Source of the DNA: Rhodoplanes azumiensis
GTDB taxonomy: Bacteria > Pseudomonadota > Alphaproteobacteria > Rhizobiales > Xanthobacteraceae
Assembly: GCF_042682915.1 (NCBI RefSeq)
Contig: NZ_JBHUIW010000018.1
Span: 68,157 to 132,156 of the forward strand
Reading direction: 5' to 3'
Length of the DNA: 64,000 nt
The notes beneath the pieces are model-generated. The model did no database searches, was not told the origin of the DNA, and saw only the letters and a program-made list of their open reading frames with translations. Within the stretch, counting starts at the first letter, position 1, and each line of letters opens with the position of its first letter. Positions 47,127 through 56,490 of this stretch are shown piece after piece. The position numbers and the translations under genes were made by a program.

Positions 47127-49370
47127 TTGAACGACGACAATCCCGACCGGCTGCGGCGCGTCTCGCTCCTGGAGCGCCTGCGGCGCTTCATGCTCGACCT
47201 CGATTCGCGGCTCGATTTCGGGCTCTTCAAGGGGTTTCGCTGGTCGCGCGAGATCGTCGAGCGGTTCGTGGTGTTCATGGACCGCTTCTATGTCGGTGGC
47301 TGGCGGCGCTGGCTGCTGGTCGAGCCGACCTCGGAGGCGCTGACCCTCGGCCTCGTCGGCCTCGTGCTGATGCTGGCGCTCGCGATTCCCGCCTTCAACG
47401 AGACCTCCGACGAGGATTGGCTGAAGAAGTCCGAGCTCGCCGTCGTCTTCCTCGACCGCTACGGCAACGAGGTCGGCGCCCGCGGCATCAAGCACAACGA
47501 CTCGGTGCCGCTCGAGGACTTCCCGGACCACCTGATCAAGGCCGTGCTGGCCACCGAGGACCGGCGCTTCTACGAGCATTTCGGCATCGACGTCGCCGGC
47601 ACGCTGCGCGCCGTCGTCACCAATGCGCGGGCCGGCGGCGTCGTCCAAGGCGGCTCCTCGCTCAGCCAGCAGCTCGCCAAGAACCTGTTCCTGTCGAACG
47701 AGCGCACCATCGAGCGCAAGGTCAAGGAGGCGTTCCTGGCGATGTGGCTGGAGAGCCGCCTGACCAAGAACGAGATCCTCAAGCTCTATCTCGACCGCGC
47801 CTACATGGGCGGCGGCACCTACGGGGTGGACGCCGCGGCGCAGTACTATTTCGGCAAGTCGGCCCGCGACGTGACCTTGCCCGAGGCGGCCATGCTGGCC
47901 GGCCTGTTCAAGGCGCCGACCAAGTTCGCCCCGCACATCAACCTGCCGGCGGCGCGCGCCCGCGCCAACGTGGTGCTCGACAACCTGGTCGAGGCCGGCT
48001 TCATGACCGACGGCCAGGTGTTCGGCGCCCGCCGCAACCCGGCCAAGACCATCGACCGCCGCGACGAGAGCGCCCCCAACTACTATCTCGACTTCGCCTT
48101 CGAGGAGATGCGCAAGCTCGTCGACAAGCTGCCGAAGTCGATCAGCGAGCGCGCCTTCGTGGTGCGCACCGCCCTCGATCCCGGCCTGCAGCAGGTCGCC
48201 GAGAAGGCGATCGAGGACGCCATCAAGCAGTACGGCCGCGACTACCACGCCAAGCAGGCGGCGACCGCGGTGGCCGATCTCGACGGCGGCATCAGGGCGA
48301 TCGTCGGCGGCGTCGACTACGGCGAGAGCCAGTTCAACCGCGCCACCGACGCGCTGCGCCAGCCGGGCTCCTCGTTCAAGCCCTATGTCTACGCGACCGC
48401 CCTGATGTCCGGGCTGAAGACCAACAGCCAGGTGATCGACGGCCCGATCTGCGTCGGCAACTGGTGCCCGAAGAACTATTCGGGCGGCTTCTCCGGCGCC
48501 ACCACGATGGTCTCGGCGCTGACCCGCTCGCTCAACACCGTGGCGGTGTGGCTGACCCGCAAGGCCGGCAACGGCAACGACCGCGCCGGCCGCAACAAGG
48601 TGGTGGCGCTCGCCAAGGCGATGGGCCTGACGACCCCGCTCACCGACACGCCGTCGCTGCCGATCGGCGCCGGCGAGGTCCGGGTGTTCGAGCACACGGT
48701 CGCCTACGCGACCTTCCCGAACGGCGGCAAGGCGGTGCGGCCGCACGCCGTGCTCGAGGTGCGCACCGGCATGGGCGAGACCATCTGGCGCTTCGACCGC
48801 GACGGCCCGCAACCGCGCGAGGTGATGTCGCCGCAGGTCGCCGCCGACATGAACTTCATGATGAACAAGGTGGTCGAGGAGGGCACGGCGCGCCGCGCCA
48901 TCCTCAACGGCATCAAGGCGGCCGGCAAGACCGGCACCACCAACGCCTACCGGGACGCCTGGTTCGTCGGCTTCACGGGTAACTTCGTCTGCGGCGTGTG
49001 GTTCGGCAACGACGACTACTCGCCGCTCAACCGCATGACCGGCGGCTCGATGCCGGCCATGGTGTGGCACACCATCATGGAATACGCCCACCAGGGCATC
49101 GAGCTGAAGAACATCCCCGGCCTGCCGCCCAACCCGGCCCAGATCGGCCCGCGCATCGCCGAGGGCGGCAGCGACGTGCCGCGGCCCGCGATGCTCTCCA
49201 GCAAGGGCGCCCAGTCGCTGGTGCGCATCGAGCGCCTGCTCGACGAGGCGGCCCGCGCCGCCGCGGTGGCGACCACCCCGAAGCTCGGCCCGCAGACGGA
49301 AGCCCCGGCGCGCGTCCCGGGCGCGACGGCCGCGGCCGGGCCGATCCTGCCCGCCGTGCGGCGGGATTAG
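47127..49370 (+). CDS. class A penicillin-binding protein (PBP1a-type)
   Basis: Bifunctional peptidoglycan glycosyltransferase/transpeptidase of about 747 residues. One membrane helix (about 72-90); GT51 domain with AVLATEDRRFYEHFGID (catalytic Glu) and GGSSLSQQLAKNL; transpeptidase with SSFKPYVY (SxxK), SLNT (SxN) and KTGTTNAY. The tail is Ala/Pro-rich. I prefer TTG 47127, preceded by AGAGGGAAG; a GTG at 47073 is the alternative. A DUF1214/DUF1254 pair follows. Confidence 0.95.
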   Translation: MNDDNPDRLRRVSLLERLRRFMLDLDSRLDFGLFKGFRWSREIVERFVVFMDRFYVGGWRRWLLVEPTSEALTLGLVGLVLMLALAIPAFNETSDEDWLKKSELAVVFLDRYGNEVGARGIKHNDSVPLEDFPDHLIKAVLATEDRRFYEHFGIDVAGTLRAVVTNARAGGVVQGGSSLSQQLAKNLFLSNERTIERKVKEAFLAMWLESRLTKNEILKLYLDRAYMGGGTYGVDAAAQYYFGKSARDVTLPEAAMLAGLFKAPTKFAPHINLPAARARANVVLDNLVEAGFMTDGQVFGARRNPAKTIDRRDESAPNYYLDFAFEEMRKLVDKLPKSISERAFVVRTALDPGLQQVAEKAIEDAIKQYGRDYHAKQAATAVADLDGGIRAIVGGVDYGESQFNRATDALRQPGSSFKPYVYATALMSGLKTNSQVIDGPICVGNWCPKNYSGGFSGATTMVSALTRSLNTVAVWLTRKAGNGNDRAGRNKVVALAKAMGLTTPLTDTPSLPIGAGEVRVFEHTVAYATFPNGGKAVRPHAVLEVRTGMGETIWRFDRDGPQPREVMSPQVAADMNFMMNKVVEEGTARRAILNGIKAAGKTGTTNAYRDAWFVGFTGNFVCGVWFGNDDYSPLNRMTGGSMPAMVWHTIMEYAHQGIELKNIPGLPPNPAQIGPRIAEGGSDVPRPAMLSSKGAQSLVRIERLLDEAARAAAVATTPKLGPQTEAPARVPGATAAAGPILPAVRRD

Positions 49371-49473
49371 ACCCGCGGTCGAGCGATCCGGCCGTGACAG
49401 ACCTCGGGCAGGGCCCCTTCGGCGAATCCGGGAGTGGTTGGTCGCTCACCCCGTGTGAACGACCTCCGCCAGC

Positions 49474-49557
49474 GTCATGCGCGGGCTTGACCCGCGCATC
49501 CATCCGGAGAAAACGTCTTTGCGAAGCGATGGATCGCCGGGTCGAGCCCGGCGACGA
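49474..49557. repeat. Second palindromic repeat (rhizobial RIME-like)
   Basis: Two stem-loops: ATGCGCGGG-CTTGA-CCCGCGCAT (49477-49499) and CGCCGGG-TCGAG-CCCGGCG (49535-49553), joined by ATCCATC/GATGGATC arms. It resembles the rhizobial intergenic mosaic elements; assignment is by pattern only. Confidence 0.6.
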
Positions 49558-49632
49558 CACGGTGGCTCGGACGGCGCGTGTCGTCGTCCCGGCGTCGGTG
49601 AGGCATCGCGCGACCCGTGATCGGACACTCCC

Positions 49633-50214
49633 GTGCGGCTGCTGATCGGTGCTCTTCTGTCCCTGGTGGTCGCGGCGGCGATCGGGCTCGGCTCGACCTG
49701 GCTGGCGCTGACCCGCGGCGTCGCCTTCGGCGGCGTGACGCTCGGCGCCTGGACGGCCTATCCGCGCGCCGGCAGCGCCGAGATCGATCCCTATGCGCGC
49801 GCCTCGGTGTCGCGCGGCGGCCTGCTGCCGGTCGGCCTCGGCGACGGCGTCGCCTTCATCGCCGAGAAGGACGACAAGGGCCGCCCGTTCGACGGCCGCT
49901 GCGAGGTCCGCCTCTCCGGTGTCACCCCGCAGGCCCGGTTCTTCACCCTGACCCTCTATCGGCCGGACGGCGCCCTGGTCGCCAACTCGCTCGGCCGCAG
50001 CGGCTTCACCAGCCAGGAGCTGGTCCGCCGCAGCGACGGCTCCTTCGAGATCGTGATCGCGCCGCGCGCCCGCCCCGGCAACTGGCTGCCGACCGGTGGG
50101 GTCGAGCGCTATCTCCTGGTGCTGCGCCTCTACGACACCCCGGTCGGCATCGCGACGCGGGCCGAGCGCGAGGCGCCGATGCCGTCCATCGTGGCGACGG
50201 AGGCCTGCTCGTGA
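49633..50214 (+). CDS. DUF1214 membrane-anchored protein
   Basis: A 193-residue protein with an N-terminal helix (about 3-25) and the DUF1214 domain: WTAYPRAGSAEIDPYARASVSRGGLLPVG, FDGRCEVRLSGVTPQARFFTLTLYRPDGALVANSLGRSGF and PGNWLPTGG. It starts at GTG and overlaps the next gene by GTGA. It is paired with a DUF1254 protein as in most alphaproteobacteria; function unknown. Confidence 0.85.
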   Translation: MRLLIGALLSLVVAAAIGLGSTWLALTRGVAFGGVTLGAWTAYPRAGSAEIDPYARASVSRGGLLPVGLGDGVAFIAEKDDKGRPFDGRCEVRLSGVTPQARFFTLTLYRPDGALVANSLGRSGFTSQELVRRSDGSFEIVIAPRARPGNWLPTGGVERYLLVLRLYDTPVGIATRAEREAPMPSIVATEACS

Positions 50215-50762
50215 TCCGTTGGCTCCTGTGGCTGCTCGCCGGCCTGATCCTCGGCGGCATCGTCCACTTCGTCACGGTGCTGTGGCTGCCCAAGGCGGCG
50301 ACCCGCGACGCCTATGCACGGCTGGAGCCGGTGACACCGGTCAACGGCTTCGTGCTGCTCGGCGAGCCGACCCCCGAGAAGGCGCCGGTGCCGTTCATGG
50401 ACCCGGCCTTCGCGGCCTCGGTGTGCCGCTACGATCTCGGCCCCGGCGCCATCAAGCTGACCGCGCCGGTGAGCCAAGCCTACACCTCGGTCACCTTCTA
50501 CACCCGCACCGGCGTCGCCTATTACGCCATCAACGACCGCGCCGCCGGCCGCCGGGTGATCGAGCTCGACCTGATGACCACCAAGCAGCGCGACGCCCTG
50601 CCGACCGAGGAGGACGTCACGGCGGCCGACCGGCTGATCGTCGAATCGCCGACCCAGACCGGCCTGATCGTGGTGCGGGCGCTCGCCCCCGAGCCGGGCC
50701 TGCGGCCGATGGCCGAGGCCGCCGTCTCGGCCGCGAAGTGCACCCCCCTGCCGCCGCCCTGA
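50211..50762 (+). CDS. DUF1254 membrane-anchored protein
   Basis: A 183-residue partner of the preceding DUF1214 protein. An N-terminal helix (about 2-24) is followed by TRDAYARLEPVTPVNGF and FMDPAFAASVCRYDLGPGAIKLTAPV with FYTRTGVAYYAINDRAAG. The GTG start overlaps the previous stop. In related genomes the two genes are usually adjacent, implying a joint envelope role. Confidence 0.83.
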   Translation: MIRWLLWLLAGLILGGIVHFVTVLWLPKAATRDAYARLEPVTPVNGFVLLGEPTPEKAPVPFMDPAFAASVCRYDLGPGAIKLTAPVSQAYTSVTFYTRTGVAYYAINDRAAGRRVIELDLMTTKQRDALPTEEDVTAADRLIVESPTQTGLIVVRALAPEPGLRPMAEAAVSAAKCTPLPPP

Positions 50763-50790
50763 GGCGGGTGGTCACCTCTCCCGACCGGCC

Positions 50791-51711
50791 TCAAGCCGGC
50801 AGGCTCTCCGGGTCGCCGCTGATCGGGGCACCGATCAGCGCCGCGAAGAAGTTGCCGGGCCGCGCCGGCATCGGGTCGAAGACCAGCTCCTCGGGATCGC
50901 GGGTCAGCCGGATTGCAGTCGTCCCCGCCGCCTGCTCGACGAAGCTGTCGAGATGGGTTCGGTTCTGGGTCCGCAGATCCCACACGGCGTCGTCGCCCTC
51001 GCCGAGTGCCTCGCGGAAGCCCACCGCCGTGCCGTTGGTCGCCATGTAGTCGCTGAGGCGGCGGAACAGCTTGGGCAAGATCGGCACCTCGTCCATGATC
51101 ACGGCGAGGCTGGTGGCATCGAACCCGGCCGTTGTGGCGTCCTCGGCCCACAGGCCGCGCTGCGCGGCGCGGGCGGCGCGGACCTCCGCGGTGAGGCGGT
51201 TGCGCAGGTCGGCGAACAGACCCTCGTAATAGGTCGGATAAGCGAGGCCCTCGGCCAGGGCGAAATGGTTGTAGCTGGCGGCGAGACGGTCGGCGTCCAG
51301 GAACACGTCGGCCCCGTCCGGGTCGGGCGTATCGCCGGCGAACAGGAAGGCGACCGGCCGCCCGTACTTGTCCTTCTGCCGGGTCAGGATGTGGCCCCGG
51401 GTGCCGTCGTCGGCGGCGACCACGGTCGTCTGGGTGGTGTTCCAGCGGACGTTCCGGATGCCGATGAATTCCAGCAGCCGGTCGCGCGCCCGGTGGGCGA
51501 GCCCGAGCGGCTGATGGCGTGCCGCATAGTGCGTCTCCAGCGCGTCGATCGCCTCGAGGCGGAGCTGCGCGGAGGGCCGCGGCCGCGGCTCACGTGGGCC
51601 GCCGGGCAAGGCATGCACAAGGCTCGGATCGTCCGGGAAGAACCTGACCGAGTCGCCGTCTGGCGACAGGCCCACGACCCGGAACGCTCCCTTGATGGAC
51701 TTGAACGGCAC
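50791..51711 (-). CDS. staphylococcal-nuclease-like protein
   Basis: A 306-residue protein whose N-terminal half resembles a thermonuclease/SNase barrel: FKSIKGAFRVVGLSPDGDSVRFFPDD, then AQLRLEAIDALETHY and AHRARDRLL. Later RAARAAQRGLWAED is also SNase-like. The C-terminal third is an uncharacterised helical region. The usual catalytic Arg-Glu-Arg set cannot be assigned with certainty. The start is GTG 51711 with GGAGG six bases upstream. Confidence 0.6.
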   Translation of the reverse strand: MPFKSIKGAFRVVGLSPDGDSVRFFPDDPSLVHALPGGPREPRPRPSAQLRLEAIDALETHYAARHQPLGLAHRARDRLLEFIGIRNVRWNTTQTTVVAADDGTRGHILTRQKDKYGRPVAFLFAGDTPDPDGADVFLDADRLAASYNHFALAEGLAYPTYYEGLFADLRNRLTAEVRAARAAQRGLWAEDATTAGFDATSLAVIMDEVPILPKLFRRLSDYMATNGTAVGFREALGEGDDAVWDLRTQNRTHLDSFVEQAAGTTAIRLTRDPEELVFDPMPARPGNFFAALIGAPISGDPESLPA

Positions 51712-51880
51712 TTGATCCTCCGTCGCCCGGACCGCCCCGCCGCAACACTTCGATGGTAGGTCGCTCCGCATCGCCGTGTCACGCACGTTACCCGCATGAC
51801 GAGCCCGGCCATCGTTCACAACTTCGTAGTGTCATGATCGAGCCCAGGCCGCGGGCGGCCCGGCCGACCTGCCGAGCTCG

Positions 51881-51915
51881 AAAGAAAACGGCCGGGGCCT
51901 TTCGGTCCCGGCCGT
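51881..51915 (-). terminator. Terminator of 3-hydroxybutyrate dehydrogenase
   Basis: ACGGCCGGG/CCCGGCCGT stem (51888-51896 with 51907-51915), followed on the minus strand by TTTTCTTT. It lies just after the bdhA stop. Confidence 0.8.
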
Positions 51916-51951
51916 CGGTCGCGGCCGCATCTCCGGGGGAGAACCGCGCGA

Positions 51952-52734
51952 TTACTGCGCGTACCAGCCGCCGTCCATGTTGATGGCGGCGCCACGCAGC
52001 TGCGAGGCGGCGTCCGAGCACATGAACACGGCGAGCTCGCCGAGCTGATCCGGGGTGACGAACTGCTTGGAGGGCTGCTTCTCGGTGAGCAGGCGGCGGC
52101 CCGCCTCCTCGTTGCTGATGCTCTCGCGCTCGGCCCAGGCGTCGATCTGCTTCTGCACCAGGGGCGTGAGCACCCAGCCGGGGCAGATGGCGTTGCAGGT
52201 GATGCCGGTCTCGGCGTTCTCCAGCGCCACCACCTTGGTGAGGCCGACGAGGCCGTGCTTGGCCGACACATAGGCCGCCTTGTTGATCGAGGCGACGAGG
52301 CCGTGCACCGAGGCGATGTTGATGATGCGGCCCCAGTTGCGCTCCTTCATCTGCGGCACCACCGCCTTGATGGCGTAGAAGGCGGCCGACAGATTGATCG
52401 CGAGGACCAGCTCCCACTTGTCGTCCGGGAAGTCCTGCACGGGCGACACCACCTGGATGCCGGCGTTGTTGACCAGGATGTCGACCTTGCCGAGCGCCGC
52501 GGTGGCGCTCTCGATCAGCCCCTTGGTCTCGGCCGGCTTGGAGAGGTCGGCGCCGCTGTAGGCGGTCTTGACGCCGAACTCGCTCGCGATGCCGGCCTTG
52601 ATCTTCTCGATCTCGGCGGGATCGCCGAAGCCGTTCAGCATGATGTCGGCGCCCTTGGCGGCGAGCGCCCGGGCGACGCCCAGGCCGATGCCGCTGGTCG
52701 AGCCGGTCACGACGGCGACTTTACCCTTCAACAT
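51952..52734 (-). CDS. bdhA: 3-hydroxybutyrate dehydrogenase
   Basis: NAD-dependent SDR enzyme oxidising D-3-hydroxybutyrate to acetoacetate, 260 residues. TGSTSGIG cofactor motif (about 10-17), NNAGIQ, and the catalytic set Ser in SVHGLVAS with YVSAK. The sequence SDAASQLRGAAINMDGGWYAQ at the C-terminus is typical of the bacterial enzyme. It lies downstream of the GntP permease gene on the same strand, with a terminator just after it, so it is probably the end of a permease-dehydrogenase operon. Confidence 0.93.
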   Translation of the reverse strand: MLKGKVAVVTGSTSGIGLGVARALAAKGADIMLNGFGDPAEIEKIKAGIASEFGVKTAYSGADLSKPAETKGLIESATAALGKVDILVNNAGIQVVSPVQDFPDDKWELVLAINLSAAFYAIKAVVPQMKERNWGRIINIASVHGLVASINKAAYVSAKHGLVGLTKVVALENAETGITCNAICPGWVLTPLVQKQIDAWAERESISNEEAGRRLLTEKQPSKQFVTPDQLGELAVFMCSDAASQLRGAAINMDGGWYAQ

Positions 52735-52896
52735 GAGATTCTCCTCGGGTCTTCGGTATTCGCGTCTTCGATGCTCTCGGCCGCGGCGTGGACCGCCTGC
52801 GGTCGCCTCGACCCGGCCACGATCGGCGCACGGCGTCGGGGGCCGGGTCGGAAACGGAGAAGGCCGGGCGGCCGCAGCCGCCCGGCGGTGCCGGGC

Positions 52897-54287
52897 TCAG
52901 ACGAGGCCGGTCAGATAGTACAGCGCGATGACCACGAACACACTGCTCGTCTTGATCACCGTGATGGCGAAGATGTCCTTGTAGGACTGGCGGTGCGTGA
53001 GGCCGGTGACGTTGAGCAGCGTGATCACGGCGCCGTTGTGGGGCAGCGTGTCCATGCCGCCGGACGCCATCGAGGCCACCCGGTGCAGTACCTCGAGCGG
53101 GATGTGGCGGCGTTCGCCATGGCGACGAACTGATCGGCCATCGCGGCGAGCGCGATCGACATGCCGCCCGACGCCGAGCCGGTGATGCCGGCCAGCACCG
53201 TCACCGAGATGGCGATGTTGACGAGCGGGTTCGGGATCGCGGTCAGGGCGTCGCGGATGAAGATGAAGCCCGGCAGCGCCGCGATGACGGCACCGAAGCC
53301 GTATTCGGAGGCGGTGTTGAGCGAGGCGAGCAGCGAGCCGGCGACGGCCTGCTGGCTGCCGGCCGCGAACTTGGCCGTCACGGCCCGCCAGGCGGTGACC
53401 ACGACGAACACGATGCCGAGGATCAGGGCGCCCTCGACGGCCCAGATGGCGGCGACCGAGGCCGTCTGCTGGATGACCTTCGAGCCGCCAGGGATCAGCG
53501 CGACCTCGACGGTGGCCGGGAAGAACCGCTTGATGAGGTCGGTGAAGATGAAGTTCATCACCAGCACGAGGACGAGGGGCGTCATCGCGAGGATCGGATT
53601 CGGCAGCTTCTCGGTGGCGATCGGCTCCGGCTCGTTGATGTGGCCGGTCCCGTAGCCCTCGCCCGCCTTGAGGGCGGCGCGGCGGCGCCATTCCAGATAG
53701 ATCAGGCCGACGGTCAGGATGAACAGGCCGCCGAAGGTGCCGAGGATCGGGGCCGCCCAGGTGGTCGTCTTGAAGAAGGTGGTCGGGATGATGTTCTGGA
53801 TTTGCGGCGTGCCGGGGAACGAATCCATGGTCGCCGTGAAGGCGCCGAGCGCGATGGTGCCCGGGATCAGGCGTTTCGGAATGTCGCTCTGGCGGAACAT
53901 CTCGGCCGCGAACGGATAGACCGCGAACACCACGACGAACAGCGAGACGCCGCCGTAGGTGAGCAGGCAGCACACCGCGACGATCGACACCATGGCGCGT
54001 TCGCGGCCGATCACGCCGATGACGGCGGAGACGATCGAGCGCGAGAAGCCGGACAGCTCGATCACCTTGCCGAACACGGCGCCGAGCAGGAACACCGGGA
54101 AGTACAGCTTCACGAAGACGACCATGCGCTCCATGAAGAGACCGGTGAAGATCGGCGGCACGGCGGCCGGGTCGGTGAGCAGCACGGCACCCATCGCTGC
54201 AATGGGCGCGAACAGGATGACGCTGTAGCCCCGATAGGCGACGAACATCAGGAAGCCGAGCGCAGCGAGACAGATCAGAAAACTCAT
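52897..54287 (-). pseudogene. GntP-family permease with one-base frameshift
   Basis: A member of the GntP family of carboxylate permeases; next to bdhA it would be expected to import D-3-hydroxybutyrate or a related acid. Reading from 54287 the frame is open to about residue 394 (MSFLICLAALGFLMFVAYRG at the start, VTVLAGITGSASGGMSIAL), then breaks near 53104-53105. The expected continuation HRVASMASGGMDTLPHNGAV is present in another frame to the true end at 52897, consistent with a single base lost in GCC-GCC-(N)AC. The rest is intact, so it is either a recent pseudogene or a sequencing error. No slippery homopolymer is present. Confidence 0.8.
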
Positions 54288-54303
54288 GGGCAGGCACTCC
54301 CAA

Positions 54304-54910
54304 GGTATTGGGGACGTTCTGGCGCTCGCGGAGGTTCTACTACTTCAGGACGGCGCCTCGACTGTCTATGGCGGGTCGTTTTACTGTGCACCATCCGCTC
54401 TTTATTGTATTGGATAGAAAAGACAGAGCTTGCGGCGCGTACCCGCCTGTAGGCGCGCCCCGGCCCAGCGACGTTGACTTTTGTCAAACGGCTCCGGCCG
54501 CTAGGTATTAGGCCTATTACGCGCCACTACGACTTGGCTTTTTATTTCAGACGATTGCCGCGCCGCATCAAGGTTGCATGACGGTCGCGAATCCCCGTCC
54601 GGTAGCGAACAAAGAAACAGCATTGCGCGCGCCTCGGCATCGCCGGCAATTTTCCTCCATTGTGACAATCGTTAGAAAATTTCGCGAGCCGGCGAAACGG
54701 CGACGCCCCCCGAGCCGCGCCGCCGGGTATGGCCGGCGCGTTCGACTTGAAGGAGAATCGGGTGTTGTCGTGCTCCTGACGTAGCGCTACGACATAGGTG
54801 TATTACCGATGCGTTCGCGCCGAGGCGGTCGCATAAGACCGCGTTCGCCATCGCCGCGGCCCCCCTCCTCGCGCCGCCGCATGGACATCGCCCGAACCAC
54901 GAGTGTCCTG
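54304..54910. other. Divergent control region between permease and CoA-transferase genes
   Basis: About 600 bp, AT-richer than the genome at 54340-54680, with no coding sequence I trust. It contains a perfect 12-bp palindrome CGTAGCGCTACG at 54780-54791, some 120 bp before the CoA-transferase start, a possible operator. Promoters for both flanking operons must be here. Confidence 0.45.
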
Positions 54911-55564
54911 ATGAAACCTCATCTGAAACCGGAAGACGCCGCCAAGCTCATCCCGGACGGCGCGCGCCTGATGATCGGCGGCTTCATGGGCGTCGGCTCG
55001 CCCCATCGGCTGCTCGACGCGCTGGCCCAGTCGGGCAAGCGCAACCTCACCGTGATCGCCAACGACACCGCGCGCCCCGGCGTCGACATCGGCAAGCTGG
55101 TCCGCGCCGGCTGCATCAAGAAGCTGATCGCCTCGCATATCGGTCTCAATCCCGAGACCCAGAAGGCGATGATCGCCGGCGAGATGGAGGTCGAGCTGGT
55201 GCCGCAGGGCACGCTCGTCGAGCGGATCCGGGCCGGCGGCTACGGGCTGGGCGGCGTGCTCACCAAGACCGGTCTCGGCACCATCGCGGCCGAGGGCCAG
55301 CAGACGGTCGAGATCGACGGCGAAGAGTGGCTGCTGGCCAAGCCGCTGAAGGCCGACTTCGCCCTGATCGCCGCCGACCAGGCCGACTACTCGGGCAACC
55401 TCCAGTACCAGCTCACCGCGACGAACTTCAATCCGATCATGGCGCTGGCCGCCGAGACGGTGATCTGCGAGCCGCGCGAGATCCTGCCCGTCGGCATGAT
55501 CTCCCCCGACGTCGTCAAGACGCCCGGTGTCGTGGTCGACTATCTGATCGAGAGGGCCGCCTGA
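54911..55564 (+). CDS. scoA: 3-oxoacid CoA-transferase subunit A
   Basis: Alpha subunit of a succinyl-CoA:3-ketoacid (acetoacetate) CoA-transferase, 217 residues. GGFMGVGSPHRLLDAL, NDTARPGVDIGKLV and the Gly-rich GGYGLGGVLTKTGLGT segment are typical. The start at MKPHLK matches the usual family length; an ATG ten codons earlier is possible. It overlaps the beta subunit gene by one base. Convergent with the BKACE operon. Confidence 0.92.
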   Translation: MKPHLKPEDAAKLIPDGARLMIGGFMGVGSPHRLLDALAQSGKRNLTVIANDTARPGVDIGKLVRAGCIKKLIASHIGLNPETQKAMIAGEMEVELVPQGTLVERIRAGGYGLGGVLTKTGLGTIAAEGQQTVEIDGEEWLLAKPLKADFALIAADQADYSGNLQYQLTATNFNPIMALAAETVICEPREILPVGMISPDVVKTPGVVVDYLIERAA

Positions 55565-56238
55565 TGAAACCCGAAGAGATCATCCAGCGCCGAGTCGCCC
55601 GCGAGCTGAAGCCGAACAGCCTCGTCAACCTCGGCATCGGCCTGCCGACCGGCGTCGCCAAGTACATCGACGAGCACGCCAACGTGCTGTTCGAGTCCGA
55701 GAACGGCATCGTCGGGCTGGCCGCCAAGCCGCCCGAGGGCATGGACGACCCCGACCTCACCGACGCCGGCGGCGGCACCGTCTCGGCCGTGCCGGGCGCG
55801 GCGACCATCGACAGCGCGTACTCGTTCGGCCTGATCCGCGGCGGCCATCTCGACGCCACGGTGCTCGGCGCCCTCGAGGTCGACGAGAAGGGCATGCTCG
55901 CCAACTGGGTGGTGCCCGGCAAGATGGTGCCCGGCATGGGCGGCGCCATGGACCTCGTGACCGGCGCCCGCCGCGTCATCGTCGCCATGAACCACACGGC
56001 GAAGGGCGCGCCCAAGATCGTGCCGAAATGCACGCTGCCGCTCACCTCGATCCGCCGCATCAGCCTGATCGTGACCGACATGGCCGTGATCGAGCCGACC
56101 GACGCGGGCCTGGTGCTGCGCGAGCGCGCGCCCGGCGTGACGGTCGAGCAGATCGTCGCCGCCACCTCGGCCAAGCTGATCGTCGAAGGCGAGGTTCCGG
56201 AGATGGATCTCGGCGTGGCCGCCGTGGCGGCGGCCTGA
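55564..56238 (+). CDS. scoB: 3-oxoacid CoA-transferase subunit B
   Basis: Beta subunit of the CoA-transferase, 224 residues, carrying the catalytic Glu in FESENGIVG. NLGIGLPTG opens the domain. With subunit A it converts acetoacetate plus succinyl-CoA (or acetyl-CoA) into acetoacetyl-CoA. Translationally coupled to scoA and followed by a clear terminator. Confidence 0.93.
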   Translation: MKPEEIIQRRVARELKPNSLVNLGIGLPTGVAKYIDEHANVLFESENGIVGLAAKPPEGMDDPDLTDAGGGTVSAVPGAATIDSAYSFGLIRGGHLDATVLGALEVDEKGMLANWVVPGKMVPGMGGAMDLVTGARRVIVAMNHTAKGAPKIVPKCTLPLTSIRRISLIVTDMAVIEPTDAGLVLRERAPGVTVEQIVAATSAKLIVEGEVPEMDLGVAAVAAA

Positions 56239-56276
56239 CGACCGCACCACCGACAGAGAAGACGTCCAAGGAACGA

Positions 56277-56317
56277 GAGCCGGCGGAGAGGCCCCTCCCC
56301 ACCGGCTCTTTTTTGTT
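56277..56317 (+). terminator. Terminator of the CoA-transferase operon
   Basis: GAGCCGG/CCGGCTC (56277-56283 with 56302-56308) followed by a T-rich tail TTTTTTGTTT. It lies about 40 bp after the scoB stop. Confidence 0.8.
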
Positions 56318-56330
56318 TGGGTATGGACGC

Positions 56331-56434
56331 CGTCATTCCGGGGCGCGCCGACGGCGTGAACCCGGAATCCAGCGGCGAACTCCAGCTGTTAGGCTGGATT
56401 CCGGGTTCGGCGCTATGCGCCGCCCCGGAATGAC
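56331..56434. repeat. Palindromic intergenic repeat, copy 2
   Basis: About 104 bp, from CGTCATTCCGGGGC to GCCCCGGAATGAC, with CCCGGAATCCAG and its inverse inside. Same family as 40418-40524. It sits between the convergent CoA-transferase and BKACE genes. Confidence 0.8.
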
Positions 56435-56490
56435 CGAGCAATGCCCCCGCCTGCGCGGACGAGAACGATCGAGAGGCCGTGGCCTCTCCT

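Noticed and set aside
53104..53105. Programmed ribosomal frameshift in the GntP gene
   Set aside because: No slippery heptamer or homopolymer at the junction and GntP permeases do not use one; mutation or sequencing error is simpler.
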